A stretch of 7,173 bases of DNA, from positions 1 through 7,173 of the forward strand of contig JAKAML010000064.1 in the NCBI GenBank assembly GCA_021812845.1, given 5' to 3'. Shown here piece after piece: positions 1 to 5,892 of this stretch. Origin of the DNA: Pseudomonadota bacterium. GTDB taxonomy: Bacteria; Pseudomonadota; Alphaproteobacteria; Rhizobiales; Hyphomicrobiaceae. Made by a program: the position numbers and the translations under genes. The stretch's first letter is position 1, and every line of letters begins with the position of its first letter. The notes beneath the pieces were generated by a model that saw only the letters and a list, made by a program, of their open reading frames with translations, made no database searches and was not told the DNA's origin.

Positions 1-2
1 TC

Positions 3-188
3 CGATCTGTCGGCTGGATCGGTTTCGACCCCGCCAACGGGCTCTGTCCGACCGACCGCTACGTGCGGCTGGCGACCGGCCTCGACGCCACCTCTGCCGC
101 CCCCATCCGCGGCAGCCGCCACGGGGGCGACAGCGAGCGGCTTGACGTCCGGGTCGAAGTCGCGCAGCAAGGCGCCAGCCAGCAATAG
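3..188 (+). CDS. Transglutaminase-like cysteine protease, C-terminal fragment (5' end outside window)
   Basis: The reading frame is open from the left edge and ends at TAG 186-188, giving 61 residues. The visible part begins RSVGWIGFDPANGLCPTDRY and continues through VRLATGLD and APIRGSRHGG. This is the usual C-terminal end of bacterial transglutaminase-like proteins. The Asp of the GFDPANG segment corresponds to the third residue of the Cys-His-Asp triad; the Cys and His would lie upstream, outside the window. The last ~15 residues are a variable Gln-rich tail. Known for the family: these soluble papain-fold enzymes often sit next to an Anbu peptidase, and in many genomes also beside alpha-E and circularly permuted ATP-grasp proteins. 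That arrangement fits the gene 63 bp downstream on the same strand, so co-transcription is likely. The substrate is unknown. Confidence in the family is high despite truncation. Confidence 0.88.
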   Translation, partial: RSVGWIGFDPANGLCPTDRYVRLATGLDATSAAPIRGSRHGGDSERLDVRVEVAQQGASQQ

Positions 189-251
189 CCGACGAGGCCA
201 TCCGGGGGGACCGCGCGTGCCGGCACCGGGACGAGGGGAAGGGAGTACGCG

Positions 252-986
252 ATGACCTATTGCGTCGCGTTGAGGCTCGAGCGCGGACTTGTATTCGCCG
301 CGGACACGCGCACCAATGCGGGTGTCGACAACATTGCCCAGTACCGCAAGCTCCACTTCTGGCGCGACCCGGGCAAGCGCGTGCTGGTGCTGCTGACGGC
401 GGGCAACCTCGCCATCACCCAGTCGGTGGTCAGCGTGCTCAACGAGCAGCTCAACAATCGCGATGAGCACGTCGGCGACACGCTGTTCGACGCGCCGACC
501 ATGTATCGCGCCGCGCGTGTCGTCGGCGATGCGGTCAGGGACGTGCGCAAGATCGACGGCCCGGCGCTCGAGTCGAGCAAGGCCGGCTTCGGCGCGAGCT
601 TCATCCTCGGCGGCCAGATCGGCGACGAGCGGCCGCGGCTCTTCCAGGTCTACGCCGAAGGCAACTTCATCGAGGCGACGGACGACACGCCGTTCTTCCA
701 GATCGGCGAGCACAAGTACGGCAAGCCGATCCTCGACCGCGTGGCCGATTCGCGGATGCGGCTCGGCGAGGCGGCGAAGCTGATCCTGCTGTCGTTCGAT
801 TCGACGCTGCGCTCGAATCTGTCGGTCGGGATGCCGATCGACCTGCTGCTCTACGAGCGCGACAGCCTCGACGTCCGACGCCAGCGCCGGATCGAGCACG
901 ACGACGAGTATTTCAGGAACCTGTCGTCGGCGTGGTCCGACGCGCTGCGCCAGGCCTTCGCCAAGATCGACGAGTTCAAGGGGTAA
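252..986 (+). CDS. Anbu-type proteasome-like peptidase (bacterial proteasome homologue, HslV/20S beta fold)
   Basis: The protein has 244 residues, the normal length for Anbu. It starts MTYCVALRLERGLVFAADTR. After removal of Met, Thr becomes residue 1, the expected N-terminal nucleophile. Asp17 (in FAADTRTNAG) and Lys32 (in QYRKL) occupy the positions of the Ntn-hydrolase triad. The segments TAGNLAITQSV, FGASFILGGQIG, FFQIGEHKYGKPILDR and LSVGMPIDLLLY are typical of this family. The ATG is supported by a strong purine-rich ribosome site at 235-245, 6 nt upstream. The family forms self-compartmentalised rings or helical assemblies in the cytoplasm, and its natural substrate remains unclear. The transglutaminase-like gene just upstream is the conserved partner; comparative genomics has suggested a peptide-tagging or peptide-modification system. 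The stop codon lies 2 nt before a tandem repeat array. Family assignment is very secure; the function is inferred. Confidence 0.94.
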   Translation: MTYCVALRLERGLVFAADTRTNAGVDNIAQYRKLHFWRDPGKRVLVLLTAGNLAITQSVVSVLNEQLNNRDEHVGDTLFDAPTMYRAARVVGDAVRDVRKIDGPALESSKAGFGASFILGGQIGDERPRLFQVYAEGNFIEATDDTPFFQIGEHKYGKPILDRVADSRMRLGEAAKLILLSFDSTLRSNLSVGMPIDLLLYERDSLDVRRQRRIEHDDEYFRNLSSAWSDALRQAFAKIDEFKG

Positions 987-988
987 CC

Positions 989-1203
989 CGCGTCGGGGCC
1001 TGCCCCGGAGCGGGGAGGACAGCGCGTCGGGGCCTGCCCCGGAGCGGGGAGGACAGCGCGTCGGGGCCTGCCCCGGAGCGGGGAGGACAGCGCGTCGGGG
1101 CCTGCCCCGGAGCGGGGAGGACAGCGCGTCGGGGCCTGCCCCGGAGCGGGGAGGACAGCGCGTCGGGGCCTGCCCCGGAGCGGGGAGGACAACGCGTCGG
1201 GGC
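989..1203. repeat. 34-bp GC-rich tandem repeat array (about 6.3 copies) with hairpin potential
   Basis: Six full 34-bp units start at 991, 1025, 1059, 1093, 1127 and 1161, followed by a 9-bp partial copy at 1195-1203. The first five units are identical; the sixth has one change (A at 1192). The unit is 28/34 G+C. Each contains CGGGGC-CT-GCCCCG, a 6-bp perfect inverted repeat, and an overlapping CCCCG-GAG-CGGGG, a 5-bp stem with a 3-nt loop. The two share the central CCCC tract, so they are mutually exclusive. The array fills the gap between two convergent genes, starting 2 nt after the Anbu stop and ending 4 nt before the stop codon of the opposite gene. Long frames run through it on both strands because the unit lacks stop codons, but I do not regard these as genes. 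A role as bidirectional transcription barrier is possible; there is no T-run. Confidence 0.97.
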
Positions 1204-1207
1204 GCTG

Positions 1208-1672
1208 TCAGCGAAGGCTTTCGAGCAGCTCGCGAAGAGCCGGATTTCGGTCGAGCCCGTCGAAACCCAGAAATGCATTCCCCACATAGAGGGTCGTCAG
1301 CACTCCCGTCGCCAGCAGCGAGAGGAAGATCATCGTCGCTACGACGTAGATGGTGACCGTCAGCATCGCGTCGACCTGGCCTTCGTCCCGCAGTCGCGCC
1401 ATGCTGCGCCGCTCTCTCCCGATCTGCAGGTTGAGATAGATGCGCCGTCCCGGCACCGGAATGCTGGCGCGCACATCGACCCAGTGATGGCCATTTGGCG
1501 CTTTCGTCGCGGCGCTGATCGCCCGGAGCTGCTCGAGGGTGAAGCTGTCGCGCAGTTCGGACGGCATGGCCTTGAGGATGCGCACGAGATGCGGCGGCGG
1601 CACGAACGCCGCCACCTTCACTTGGGGGCTGGCGTGAAGTCGCCAATCGGGTGCAGCGGTTTCCCGGCTCAT
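1208..1672 (-). CDS. Small hypothetical protein with C-terminal membrane segment
   Basis: This 154-residue protein has no function I can name. Residues 1-100 are soluble, with a Phe/Leu-rich helical stretch (PSELRDSFTLEQLRAISAA, about 37-55) followed by HHWVDVRASIPVPGRR (62-77) and a basic GRERRS (85-90). Residues about 103-131 are strongly hydrophobic (MLTVTIYVVATMIFLSLLATG and on) and should form a membrane helix, followed by a short charged tail. I recall similar small alphaproteobacterial proteins with a histidine-aspartate-arginine segment followed by IP and a GRERRS-like end, but I attach no domain name. The ATG at 1672 has AAGGAAC just upstream on the minus strand, a reasonable ribosome site. 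It appears to be a single-gene unit converging on Anbu. The coding frame is credible because of composition, the ribosome site and the membrane segment. Confidence 0.8.
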   Translation of the reverse strand: MSRETAAPDWRLHASPQVKVAAFVPPPHLVRILKAMPSELRDSFTLEQLRAISAATKAPNGHHWVDVRASIPVPGRRIYLNLQIGRERRSMARLRDEGQVDAMLTVTIYVVATMIFLSLLATGVLTTLYVGNAFLGFDGLDRNPALRELLESLR

Positions 1673-1724
1673 GTGTTCCTTCGACCTGGCCGGCGACCGG
1701 CAGGACCGGCGCGGCGGAGTATCG

Positions 1725-1800
1725 ACACTGAAAATACAGACACATCCTTAGGTTGCGTGACTGTAATTGACGACCGTTAAAATTGTTACTCAATGGGTAC
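1725..1800 (-). promoter_or_regulatory. AT-rich island, likely promoter region for the 1208-1672 gene
   Basis: The 223-bp gap 1673-1895 holds no convincing gene. Within it, about 1731-1797 is markedly AT-richer than anything else in the window. Reading the minus strand, TTGAGT followed 17 nt later by TCAATT gives a weak sigma-70-like pair, and a second weak -10-like element, TGTATTTT, lies closer to the gene. Neither is close to consensus. ATTGA (1768-1772) and TCAAT (1790-1794) also form an inverted pair. The only gene this region could serve is the minus-strand small membrane protein, because the other flanking gene ends here. The boundaries are approximate. Confidence 0.35.
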
Positions 1801-1895
1801 GCCGCCGCCGGACCCATGGCAGAACACCAAGGCCGGTCACTTCGCTCCGATCCACGTCTTCAGATGGGGTTCGTGAGCTGACATCGACGTTCAGG

Positions 1896-2327
1896 CTACC
1901 GCGTTCCGGGTTTGCCGAAGACGCCGAAGCGCATCCCGAGGTAGCTGACGGTCATGGCGACGAGCGAGGCGCCGACCAGGGCCGCGAGGGGGTCGGTGCC
2001 GGGCCTGAGCAGCAGGATCGCAGCGAAGGCGGCGTAATTGACCGCCGCCGACGTCCACGCCACTGCGGCATAGGACAGGAACTCGCCGAGCGATGCCGGC
2101 CGCGTAACGGCGAATGTCAGCCGGCGGTGTGCGCGCCAGCCCGCGACCATGGCGACCGCGATCGCGGCGAGCCGGGCCAGCAGCGGGTCGACGCCGAGTC
2201 CCCGCGTCAGGAGCGCCAGCACCGTCGCATCGACGGTGAAGGCGATCGCGCCCGAGGCCGCGAAGCCGCCGACGTGGCGGGTAAGGCCGAGCGGCGCCGG
2301 CTCGCCGGGCGGGACGGGATCGCTCAT
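1896..2327 (-). CDS. GtrA-like small membrane protein (putative polyprenyl-linked sugar flippase)
   Basis: The protein has 143 residues, the usual GtrA size, with four predicted hydrophobic segments: about 18-40 (VGGFAASGAIAFTVDATVLALL), 48-65, 84-107 and 115-135. The first segment carries the GtrA-type pattern of a Gly-rich helix with an internal Asp. WRAHRRLTF (64-72) matches the family's characteristic W-x-x-x-R-x-x-T/F-F loop. The ATG (2325-2327) overlaps the stop of the upstream deacetylase gene by 4 nt in an ATGA arrangement, so translation is probably coupled. GtrA proteins are proposed to flip undecaprenyl-phosphate-bound sugars across the inner membrane after a GtrB-type glycosyltransferase has made them. 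Such a glycosyltransferase is the first gene of this operon. The frame also stays open upstream of this ATG, within the overlapping deacetylase gene; that extension is a shadow. No clear terminator follows the TAG at 1896. Confidence 0.88.
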   Translation of the reverse strand: MSDPVPPGEPAPLGLTRHVGGFAASGAIAFTVDATVLALLTRGLGVDPLLARLAAIAVAMVAGWRAHRRLTFAVTRPASLGEFLSYAAVAWTSAAVNYAAFAAILLLRPGTDPLAALVGASLVAMTVSYLGMRFGVFGKPGTR

Positions 2328-3217
2328 GAGGGGCCGGCTCCAATGGCGGTGCGCCAGTCGATGGCGCCGCCGTCGGCGTCCCGGACCGGCCGCCAGATCG
2401 GCCGGCCGAGCGCCTCGCCGGTCATCAGGAGGTCGTGCTCGATCCGGCGGCGGGCGACCACGGGGTCGATCGCGGCCAGCTCGGCGTCGGGGTAGCCCGG
2501 GTGACACATGACCATGTGCAGCCGTCCGCCGGAAAGCGCGGCGCGCCGGAGCTCGGCCGCGGCCGCGCCGGGGACAAAGCTCGACACGCCCGCGAAGCTG
2601 TCGTTCGTCGGAAATCCCGCGCGCCGCACCGCGGCGCCGAAGCCGCGTGACAGCCAGGCCAGCGCCATGGCCTTGGCGACCGCCGTCCGCCGCCGCAGGA
2701 TGGCCGCCGGACGGTCGGCGGGAACGCGCACCAGCGGTTTCGGGGTTGTCGTCATGCCAGCCAGCGTGGCGAGCACGGCGTCGCGCACGACGGGCAGCGC
2801 GTGCGCGTGCTGGTGGCCGTCGACATGGTCGGGCGGATGGCCGGTCGCGTCGGCGAAGGCCGCGAGCTGCCGCCGGACCTCGGCCGCGACCTCCTCGCGG
2901 TCGATGTCGCCGCGCAGCACCCGCGCGGTCAGCTCGCCGATGGCGGGCGGGCGGCCCGCGGGCGCGAGATGCGGCATGGGGCCGAGCGGCGCGCCGAGCG
3001 TCAAGTCGAGGTGCAGGCCGACGGCGCATCGCGACCGCAAGGCCCGTGCCCGCTCGCCGAGCGCCGGCCAGTGGCGGCTGGTCACCATGACGCTGACCGC
3101 GGACAGGCGCCCGTCGGCGGCGAGCCGGTCGATCGAGCGGGAAACGCCCTCTGTCATCGCGTAGTCGTCGGCGCAGAGCACGATCCGGCCGCCGCCGTCA
3201 TGGCCGTCAGCGCTCAT
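2324..3217 (-). CDS. YdjC/ChbG family carbohydrate deacetylase (NaxD/HpnK-like)
   Basis: This 297-residue protein has the YdjC/ChbG fold motifs in order: LCADDYAMTEGVS (14-26, metal-binding Asp pair 17-18), VGLHLDLT (66-73, His69), HVDGHQHAH (131-139, the conserved His-Asp-His cluster) and MCHPGYPD (237-244). Family members are metal-dependent enzymes that remove N-acetyl groups from sugars. Characterised relatives include ChbG (chito-oligosaccharides), HpnK (hopanoid-associated) and Francisella NaxD, which deacetylates an undecaprenyl-phosphate amino sugar used for lipid A modification. The neighbours here, a polyprenyl-phosphate glycosyltransferase and a GtrA-like flippase, favour a NaxD-type lipid-linked substrate over chitin. 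This is inference from context. The start overlaps the end of the glycosyltransferase gene by 11 nt, with GAGGAG 10 nt upstream. The product should be cytoplasmic, with no signal peptide visible. Confidence 0.9.
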   Translation of the reverse strand: MSADGHDGGGRIVLCADDYAMTEGVSRSIDRLAADGRLSAVSVMVTSRHWPALGERARALRSRCAVGLHLDLTLGAPLGPMPHLAPAGRPPAIGELTARVLRGDIDREEVAAEVRRQLAAFADATGHPPDHVDGHQHAHALPVVRDAVLATLAGMTTTPKPLVRVPADRPAAILRRRTAVAKAMALAWLSRGFGAAVRRAGFPTNDSFAGVSSFVPGAAAAELRRAALSGGRLHMVMCHPGYPDAELAAIDPVVARRRIEHDLLMTGEALGRPIWRPVRDADGGAIDWRTAIGAGPS

Positions 3218-4337
3218 GCCGGGCGGGCTCCTCGGGCGCGGGGCCGCTCGCCGCCTCGGGACCGGCCACCGTCATCGGGGCGCCGGCGTCGAGACCGATC
3301 TCGTCGCCGACGAGAAACAACGGGCGGGCCTTCACCTCCTCGTAGATGCGGCCGAGGTACTCACCGATCACGCCGAGCGAGATGAGCTGGATGCCGGAGA
3401 AGAACATGATCGACACGACGAGGGTCGGGAAGCCCTTGAGGTCGGTGCCGAAGATCAGCGTCTTCAGCACGAAGCCGACGATGTAGAGGAACGCCAGGAG
3501 CGAGATGGCGAGGCCGATCACCGACCAGATCCGGAGCGGGATGGTGGTGAAGGAGAAGATGCCGTCGAGCGCGAAGTGGATCAGCCGGCGCAGCCGCCAG
3601 CGCGACGGCCCGCCGTCGGGACGGTCGGGCACGTCGAAGGGCAGCCCCGTCGAGCGGAAGCCGATCCATGCGAAGAGACCCTTGTTGAAGCGGGCGCGCT
3701 CGCCCATCCGGTTCAGTGCGTCGACCGCGCGGCGCGAGAGCAGGCGGAAGTCGCCCGCGTTCTCGGGCAGTCGCGTGCCCGACAGGATGCGGAACGTGCG
3801 ATAATAGACGCGCGAGAACAGCCGCCGCGCCGGGCCGTCCGCCGTCCGGTCGATCCGCTGCCCGTAGACGTCGTCGAAGCCCTCGCGCCACTTCGCGACG
3901 AACTCGGGGATCAGCTCCGGCGGATGCTGGAGATCGGCGTCCATGACGATGGTCGCGGCGCCGCGCGTGCGCTGGAGGCCGGCCGCCACGGCGATCTCCT
4001 TGCCGAAGTTCCGGCTCAGCGACAGCGCCTTGATGCGGCGGTCGCGGAGGTGGGCGGCGCGCAGCTCGGCGAGCGTGGCGTCGGTCGAACCGTCGTCGAC
4101 GAAGACGATCTCCCAGGTTTCGCCGAGCCCCTCGAGCGCCGGCACCAGCCGGGCGAGCAGCGCGCCGATCCCGCGCGCCTCGTTGAGCACCGGCACCACC
4201 ACCGACAGCGTGACCGGCGCGGGTCGCCGCGTGGCTCCACCGTCGGGGGCATCGGCAGTCGTGGCGACAGGCGGGGTCACGGCGTCCTTTCTCTGGAATG
4301 GGAGCGGGTCACCGGGCGCTCGGGGCGTCGCGGCCAT
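3207..4337 (-). CDS. GT2 polyprenyl-phosphate glycosyltransferase (GtrB/ArnC/DPM1-like)
   Basis: This 376-residue protein has a GT-A catalytic domain and two C-terminal membrane helices. Motifs: LSVVVPVLNE (44-53), VFVDDGSTD (78-86), LSRNFGKEIAVAAGL (107-121), VMDADLQHPPELIP (131-144, the metal-binding DxD) and NAGDFRLLSRRAV (193-205). Helices lie at about 271-293 and 304-325, followed by GEYLGRIYEEVKARP (325-339). This is the signature of enzymes that move a sugar from a nucleotide donor to undecaprenyl phosphate at the cytoplasmic face of the inner membrane. The first 40 residues and the Ala/Pro-rich tail after 350 are low-complexity. The ATG at 4337 has AAGGTGG upstream, but GTG at 4278-4280 (residue 20) is preceded by AGAAAGGA and may be the true start; nothing conserved would be lost. 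It is the first gene of a three-gene overlapping operon with the deacetylase and GtrA-like genes. Confidence 0.92.
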   Translation of the reverse strand: MAATPRAPGDPLPFQRKDAVTPPVATTADAPDGGATRRPAPVTLSVVVPVLNEARGIGALLARLVPALEGLGETWEIVFVDDGSTDATLAELRAAHLRDRRIKALSLSRNFGKEIAVAAGLQRTRGAATIVMDADLQHPPELIPEFVAKWREGFDDVYGQRIDRTADGPARRLFSRVYYRTFRILSGTRLPENAGDFRLLSRRAVDALNRMGERARFNKGLFAWIGFRSTGLPFDVPDRPDGGPSRWRLRRLIHFALDGIFSFTTIPLRIWSVIGLAISLLAFLYIVGFVLKTLIFGTDLKGFPTLVVSIMFFSGIQLISLGVIGEYLGRIYEEVKARPLFLVGDEIGLDAGAPMTVAGPEAASGPAPEEPARHER

Positions 4338-4367
4338 CTCCCGGCCACCTTATGGCGACCGGCTCGA

Positions 4368-4400
4368 ATGACGTCCAGCGGCCGCTCTGGTATAGACCAG
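4368..4400 (+). promoter_or_regulatory. Putative sigma-70 promoter with overlapping dyad for the methyltransferase gene
   Basis: ATGACG (4368-4373) and TATAGA (4391-4396) are separated by exactly 17 bp; each matches 4 of 6 consensus bases. The -10 element sits inside a perfect inverted repeat, CTGGT-ATAG-ACCAG (4387-4400), which could be an operator. Because the dyad is symmetric, the minus strand also shows CTATACC, but its -35 partner is poor. The site lies in the 156-bp space shared by the divergent methyltransferase and glycosyltransferase genes and could influence both. Confidence 0.45.
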
Positions 4401-4429
4401 TTGCCCGGAATTCAGGCAGCGCGGCGACC

Positions 4430-4458
4430 CGCCGCGCGGGTGACGGGCCCGCGCGGCG
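4430..4458. other. 11-bp perfect GC hairpin in the methyltransferase leader
   Basis: CGCCGCGCGGG (4430-4440) and CCCGCGCGGCG (4448-4458) are exact reverse complements around a 7-nt loop, TGACGGG. The element lies between the putative promoter at 4391 and the methyltransferase ATG at 4494. No T-run follows on either strand, so it is not a standard intrinsic terminator. It may be a leader RNA structure or an insulator between the divergent genes. The inverted repeat itself is certain; a function is not shown. Confidence 0.6.
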
Positions 4459-4493
4459 ATCCGTAGCGGGACGCAGTCTGCGGGACATTGCGC

Positions 4494-5243
4494 ATGAGCA
4501 GCGGCAACGGGACGACCGGCTGGCGCGCCTACTGGGAGGGCGACGCCTCGGTCTATGTCAACACGCGACACAAAATCGCGCATTATCAGCATCTTGCCGA
4601 CGATCTGCTGCGGGTGGCCGCGGGGCTCGGGCGGCCGCTGGGCCGGATCGACATGCTCGACTTCGGGTGTGGCGAGGCGCTTTCGGCCGACCGCATCGCG
4701 GCGCGGATCCATCATCTGACGCTGAGCGACACGTCGCAGCGGGTCCAGGACGGCCTCGCGCGGCGGTTCGGAGATCGCAAGGACGTGTCGATCCTCGACG
4801 CCGAGGCGGTGGCGGCGCTGCCCGACGCGGCCTTCGACCTGATCGTGGTGAACTCCGTCCTCCAGTACGTGTCGCCGGACGCCGCCACCGAGCTTATCCG
4901 GTCCTTGGCTCGGCTCGTCAAACCCGATGGCCGGATGCTGGTCGGCGATGTCCTGCCGCCCGAGCTCGGCGCCCTGACCGACGTCCGGGAGCTGCTCGCG
5001 TTCGCGGTCCGTGAGCGCTTCCTGGTCGCCGCCCTCGCCGGGCTCGTGCGCACCGCCGCATCCGACTACAGCCGGCTCCGGGCCCGGGTCGGCTTGACGC
5101 GATATTCCGTCGTCGCCTTCAAGCGCCTGGCGCGATCCGCCGATCTCGTGGCCGAGCCCCTGCAACGGAACATCGGGCACAATCCCCACCGCCTGGCGTT
5201 CCTGCTGAGCCGTGCGAACGGCGACCGCGACGCGCCGCCGTGA
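4494..5243 (+). CDS. Class I SAM-dependent methyltransferase
   Basis: The 249-residue protein has the Rossmann-like methyltransferase core. Motif I, MLDFGCGEALSAD (54-66), binds S-adenosylmethionine; LTLSDTSQ (75-82) provides the acidic position after strand 2; FDLIVVNSVLQYVS (114-127) is motif IV; LARLVKPDGRMLVGDVLPP (138-156) covers the motif VI region. This is the Methyltransf_11/12 type, usually acting on small molecules or lipids; the acceptor cannot be told from sequence. The C-terminal ~90 residues form a variable domain ending in HNPHRLAFLLSR. The ATG at 4494 is preferred over the in-frame TTG at 4488 because GGGA at 4482-4485 is 8 nt away. The gene is divergent from the lipid-carrier sugar operon and convergent with the HlyC-like gene (36-bp gap, no terminator seen). 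A link to envelope glycan or lipid modification is plausible but unproven. Confidence 0.88.
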   Translation: MSSGNGTTGWRAYWEGDASVYVNTRHKIAHYQHLADDLLRVAAGLGRPLGRIDMLDFGCGEALSADRIAARIHHLTLSDTSQRVQDGLARRFGDRKDVSILDAEAVAALPDAAFDLIVVNSVLQYVSPDAATELIRSLARLVKPDGRMLVGDVLPPELGALTDVRELLAFAVRERFLVAALAGLVRTAASDYSRLRARVGLTRYSVVAFKRLARSADLVAEPLQRNIGHNPHRLAFLLSRANGDRDAPP

Positions 5244-5279
5244 GCGCGGCCGGCCCACCGCTGCCAGGACCGCCCGATG

Positions 5280-5858
5280 TCAGGCCTTGCCGTCCGCCGG
5301 CTTGGCTTGGGCTTGGTCCTGGTTCTCGACCCGCTCCAGCCGGCCGACGGTCGGCCGGCCGTCGGCGCCCGTCGTGCGCATCTTCGGCGGCGTCGACTTG
5401 AAGGCGGTGCCCATCAACTGGTGCAGCAGCGTGCCGAGCGCCTTCCTCTCGCCGATCGCCTCGATGATCCACGGGATGTCGCCCGATCGCCATTCATTGA
5501 CGGCCAGCGCCGTCGTCTCGTTCTGCGTGTCCGACAGCCGCCTGTCGACCTCCGGGGAAACCTTGGCCCACAGCACCGCGGCGACCGGCATGGTGGCGCC
5601 GTTCGCCTTCGACTGGGCCTCGGCGATCGCCACCTGCCCGAGCGCCACCGGGGCCGCGGCGGAGGCCTCGAGCGCCTCGATCGGCATCTTGCGATAGCGC
5701 GGTGTCCGCATCATCAGCGTGACCACCTCGCCGAACGACGCCGCGACCATCTTGGCCATCATCGCGCGCTTCTGCGCCTCGAGCTTGGAGATCTGAGGCT
5801 TGGCGGGTTTCGATTTCTGGTCGCCAGGCTTGCCGGCCGGCGTCTTTTCGGCAGCCAT
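5280..5858 (-). CDS. HlyC-like (toxin-activating lysine acyltransferase family) protein with substituted catalytic positions
   Basis: This 192-residue protein has a Lys/Pro/Ala-rich N-terminus (1-30), a HlyC-like core (about 40-165) and a Gln/Lys-rich tail. Core matches to E. coli HlyC, from memory: FGEVVTLMMRTPRYRKMPI (42-60) against the VSWLWASSPLHRNWPV region; VAAVLWAKVSPEVDRRL against VAYCSWANLS; and NEWRSGDIPWIIEAI (121-135) against the EDWTSGDRKWFIDWI region. In this alignment HlyC His23 falls on Tyr55 and Asp92 on Glu133, so neither catalytic residue is kept. HlyC enzymes transfer a fatty acyl chain from acyl-ACP to lysines of an RTX pro-toxin. No toxin or type I secretion gene is in the window. 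The ATG at 5858 is chosen over the TTG at 5873 because GAGGAGG (5863-5869, minus strand) lies 4 nt upstream. It appears monocistronic. The family call is fairly secure; the activity is uncertain. Confidence 0.78.
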   Translation of the reverse strand: MAAEKTPAGKPGDQKSKPAKPQISKLEAQKRAMMAKMVAASFGEVVTLMMRTPRYRKMPIEALEASAAAPVALGQVAIAEAQSKANGATMPVAAVLWAKVSPEVDRRLSDTQNETTALAVNEWRSGDIPWIIEAIGERKALGTLLHQLMGTAFKSTPPKMRTTGADGRPTVGRLERVENQDQAQAKPADGKA

Positions 5859-5892
5859 CGTGCCTCCTCGCAAGTTGAGTGAATCTGAATAG

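Noticed and set aside
217..226. 10-bp palindrome GTGCCGGCAC between the transglutaminase and Anbu genes
   Set aside because: Such GC palindromes are common at this base composition, and the spacing and strand fit a simple operon without an internal promoter.
989..1203. Short direct repeats resembling a CRISPR array
   Set aside because: Units are contiguous with no unique spacers; this is a tandem repeat, and no cas gene is present.
851..1780. Long frames through the repeat on both strands, encoding Gly/Pro/Arg-rich repeats
   Set aside because: The 34-bp unit has no stop codons and is not a multiple of 3, so all frames stay open. These frames overlap the Anbu and small membrane protein genes and lack ribosome sites.
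3216..4466. Long plus-strand open frame opposite the glycosyltransferase
   Set aside because: It is a high-GC antisense shadow of a gene with clear GT2 motifs. Its product is Arg/Glu/Asp-rich with no recognisable motif.
5244..5279. Terminator between the convergent methyltransferase and HlyC-like genes
   Set aside because: The 36-bp gap has no good stem with a T-run on either strand.
5343..5366. Perfect 8-bp inverted repeat (GCCGACGG/CCGTCGGC) near the 3' end of the HlyC-like gene
   Set aside because: It lies inside the coding region in high-GC sequence, has no T-run, and is explained by Gly/Arg/Thr/Ala codons.
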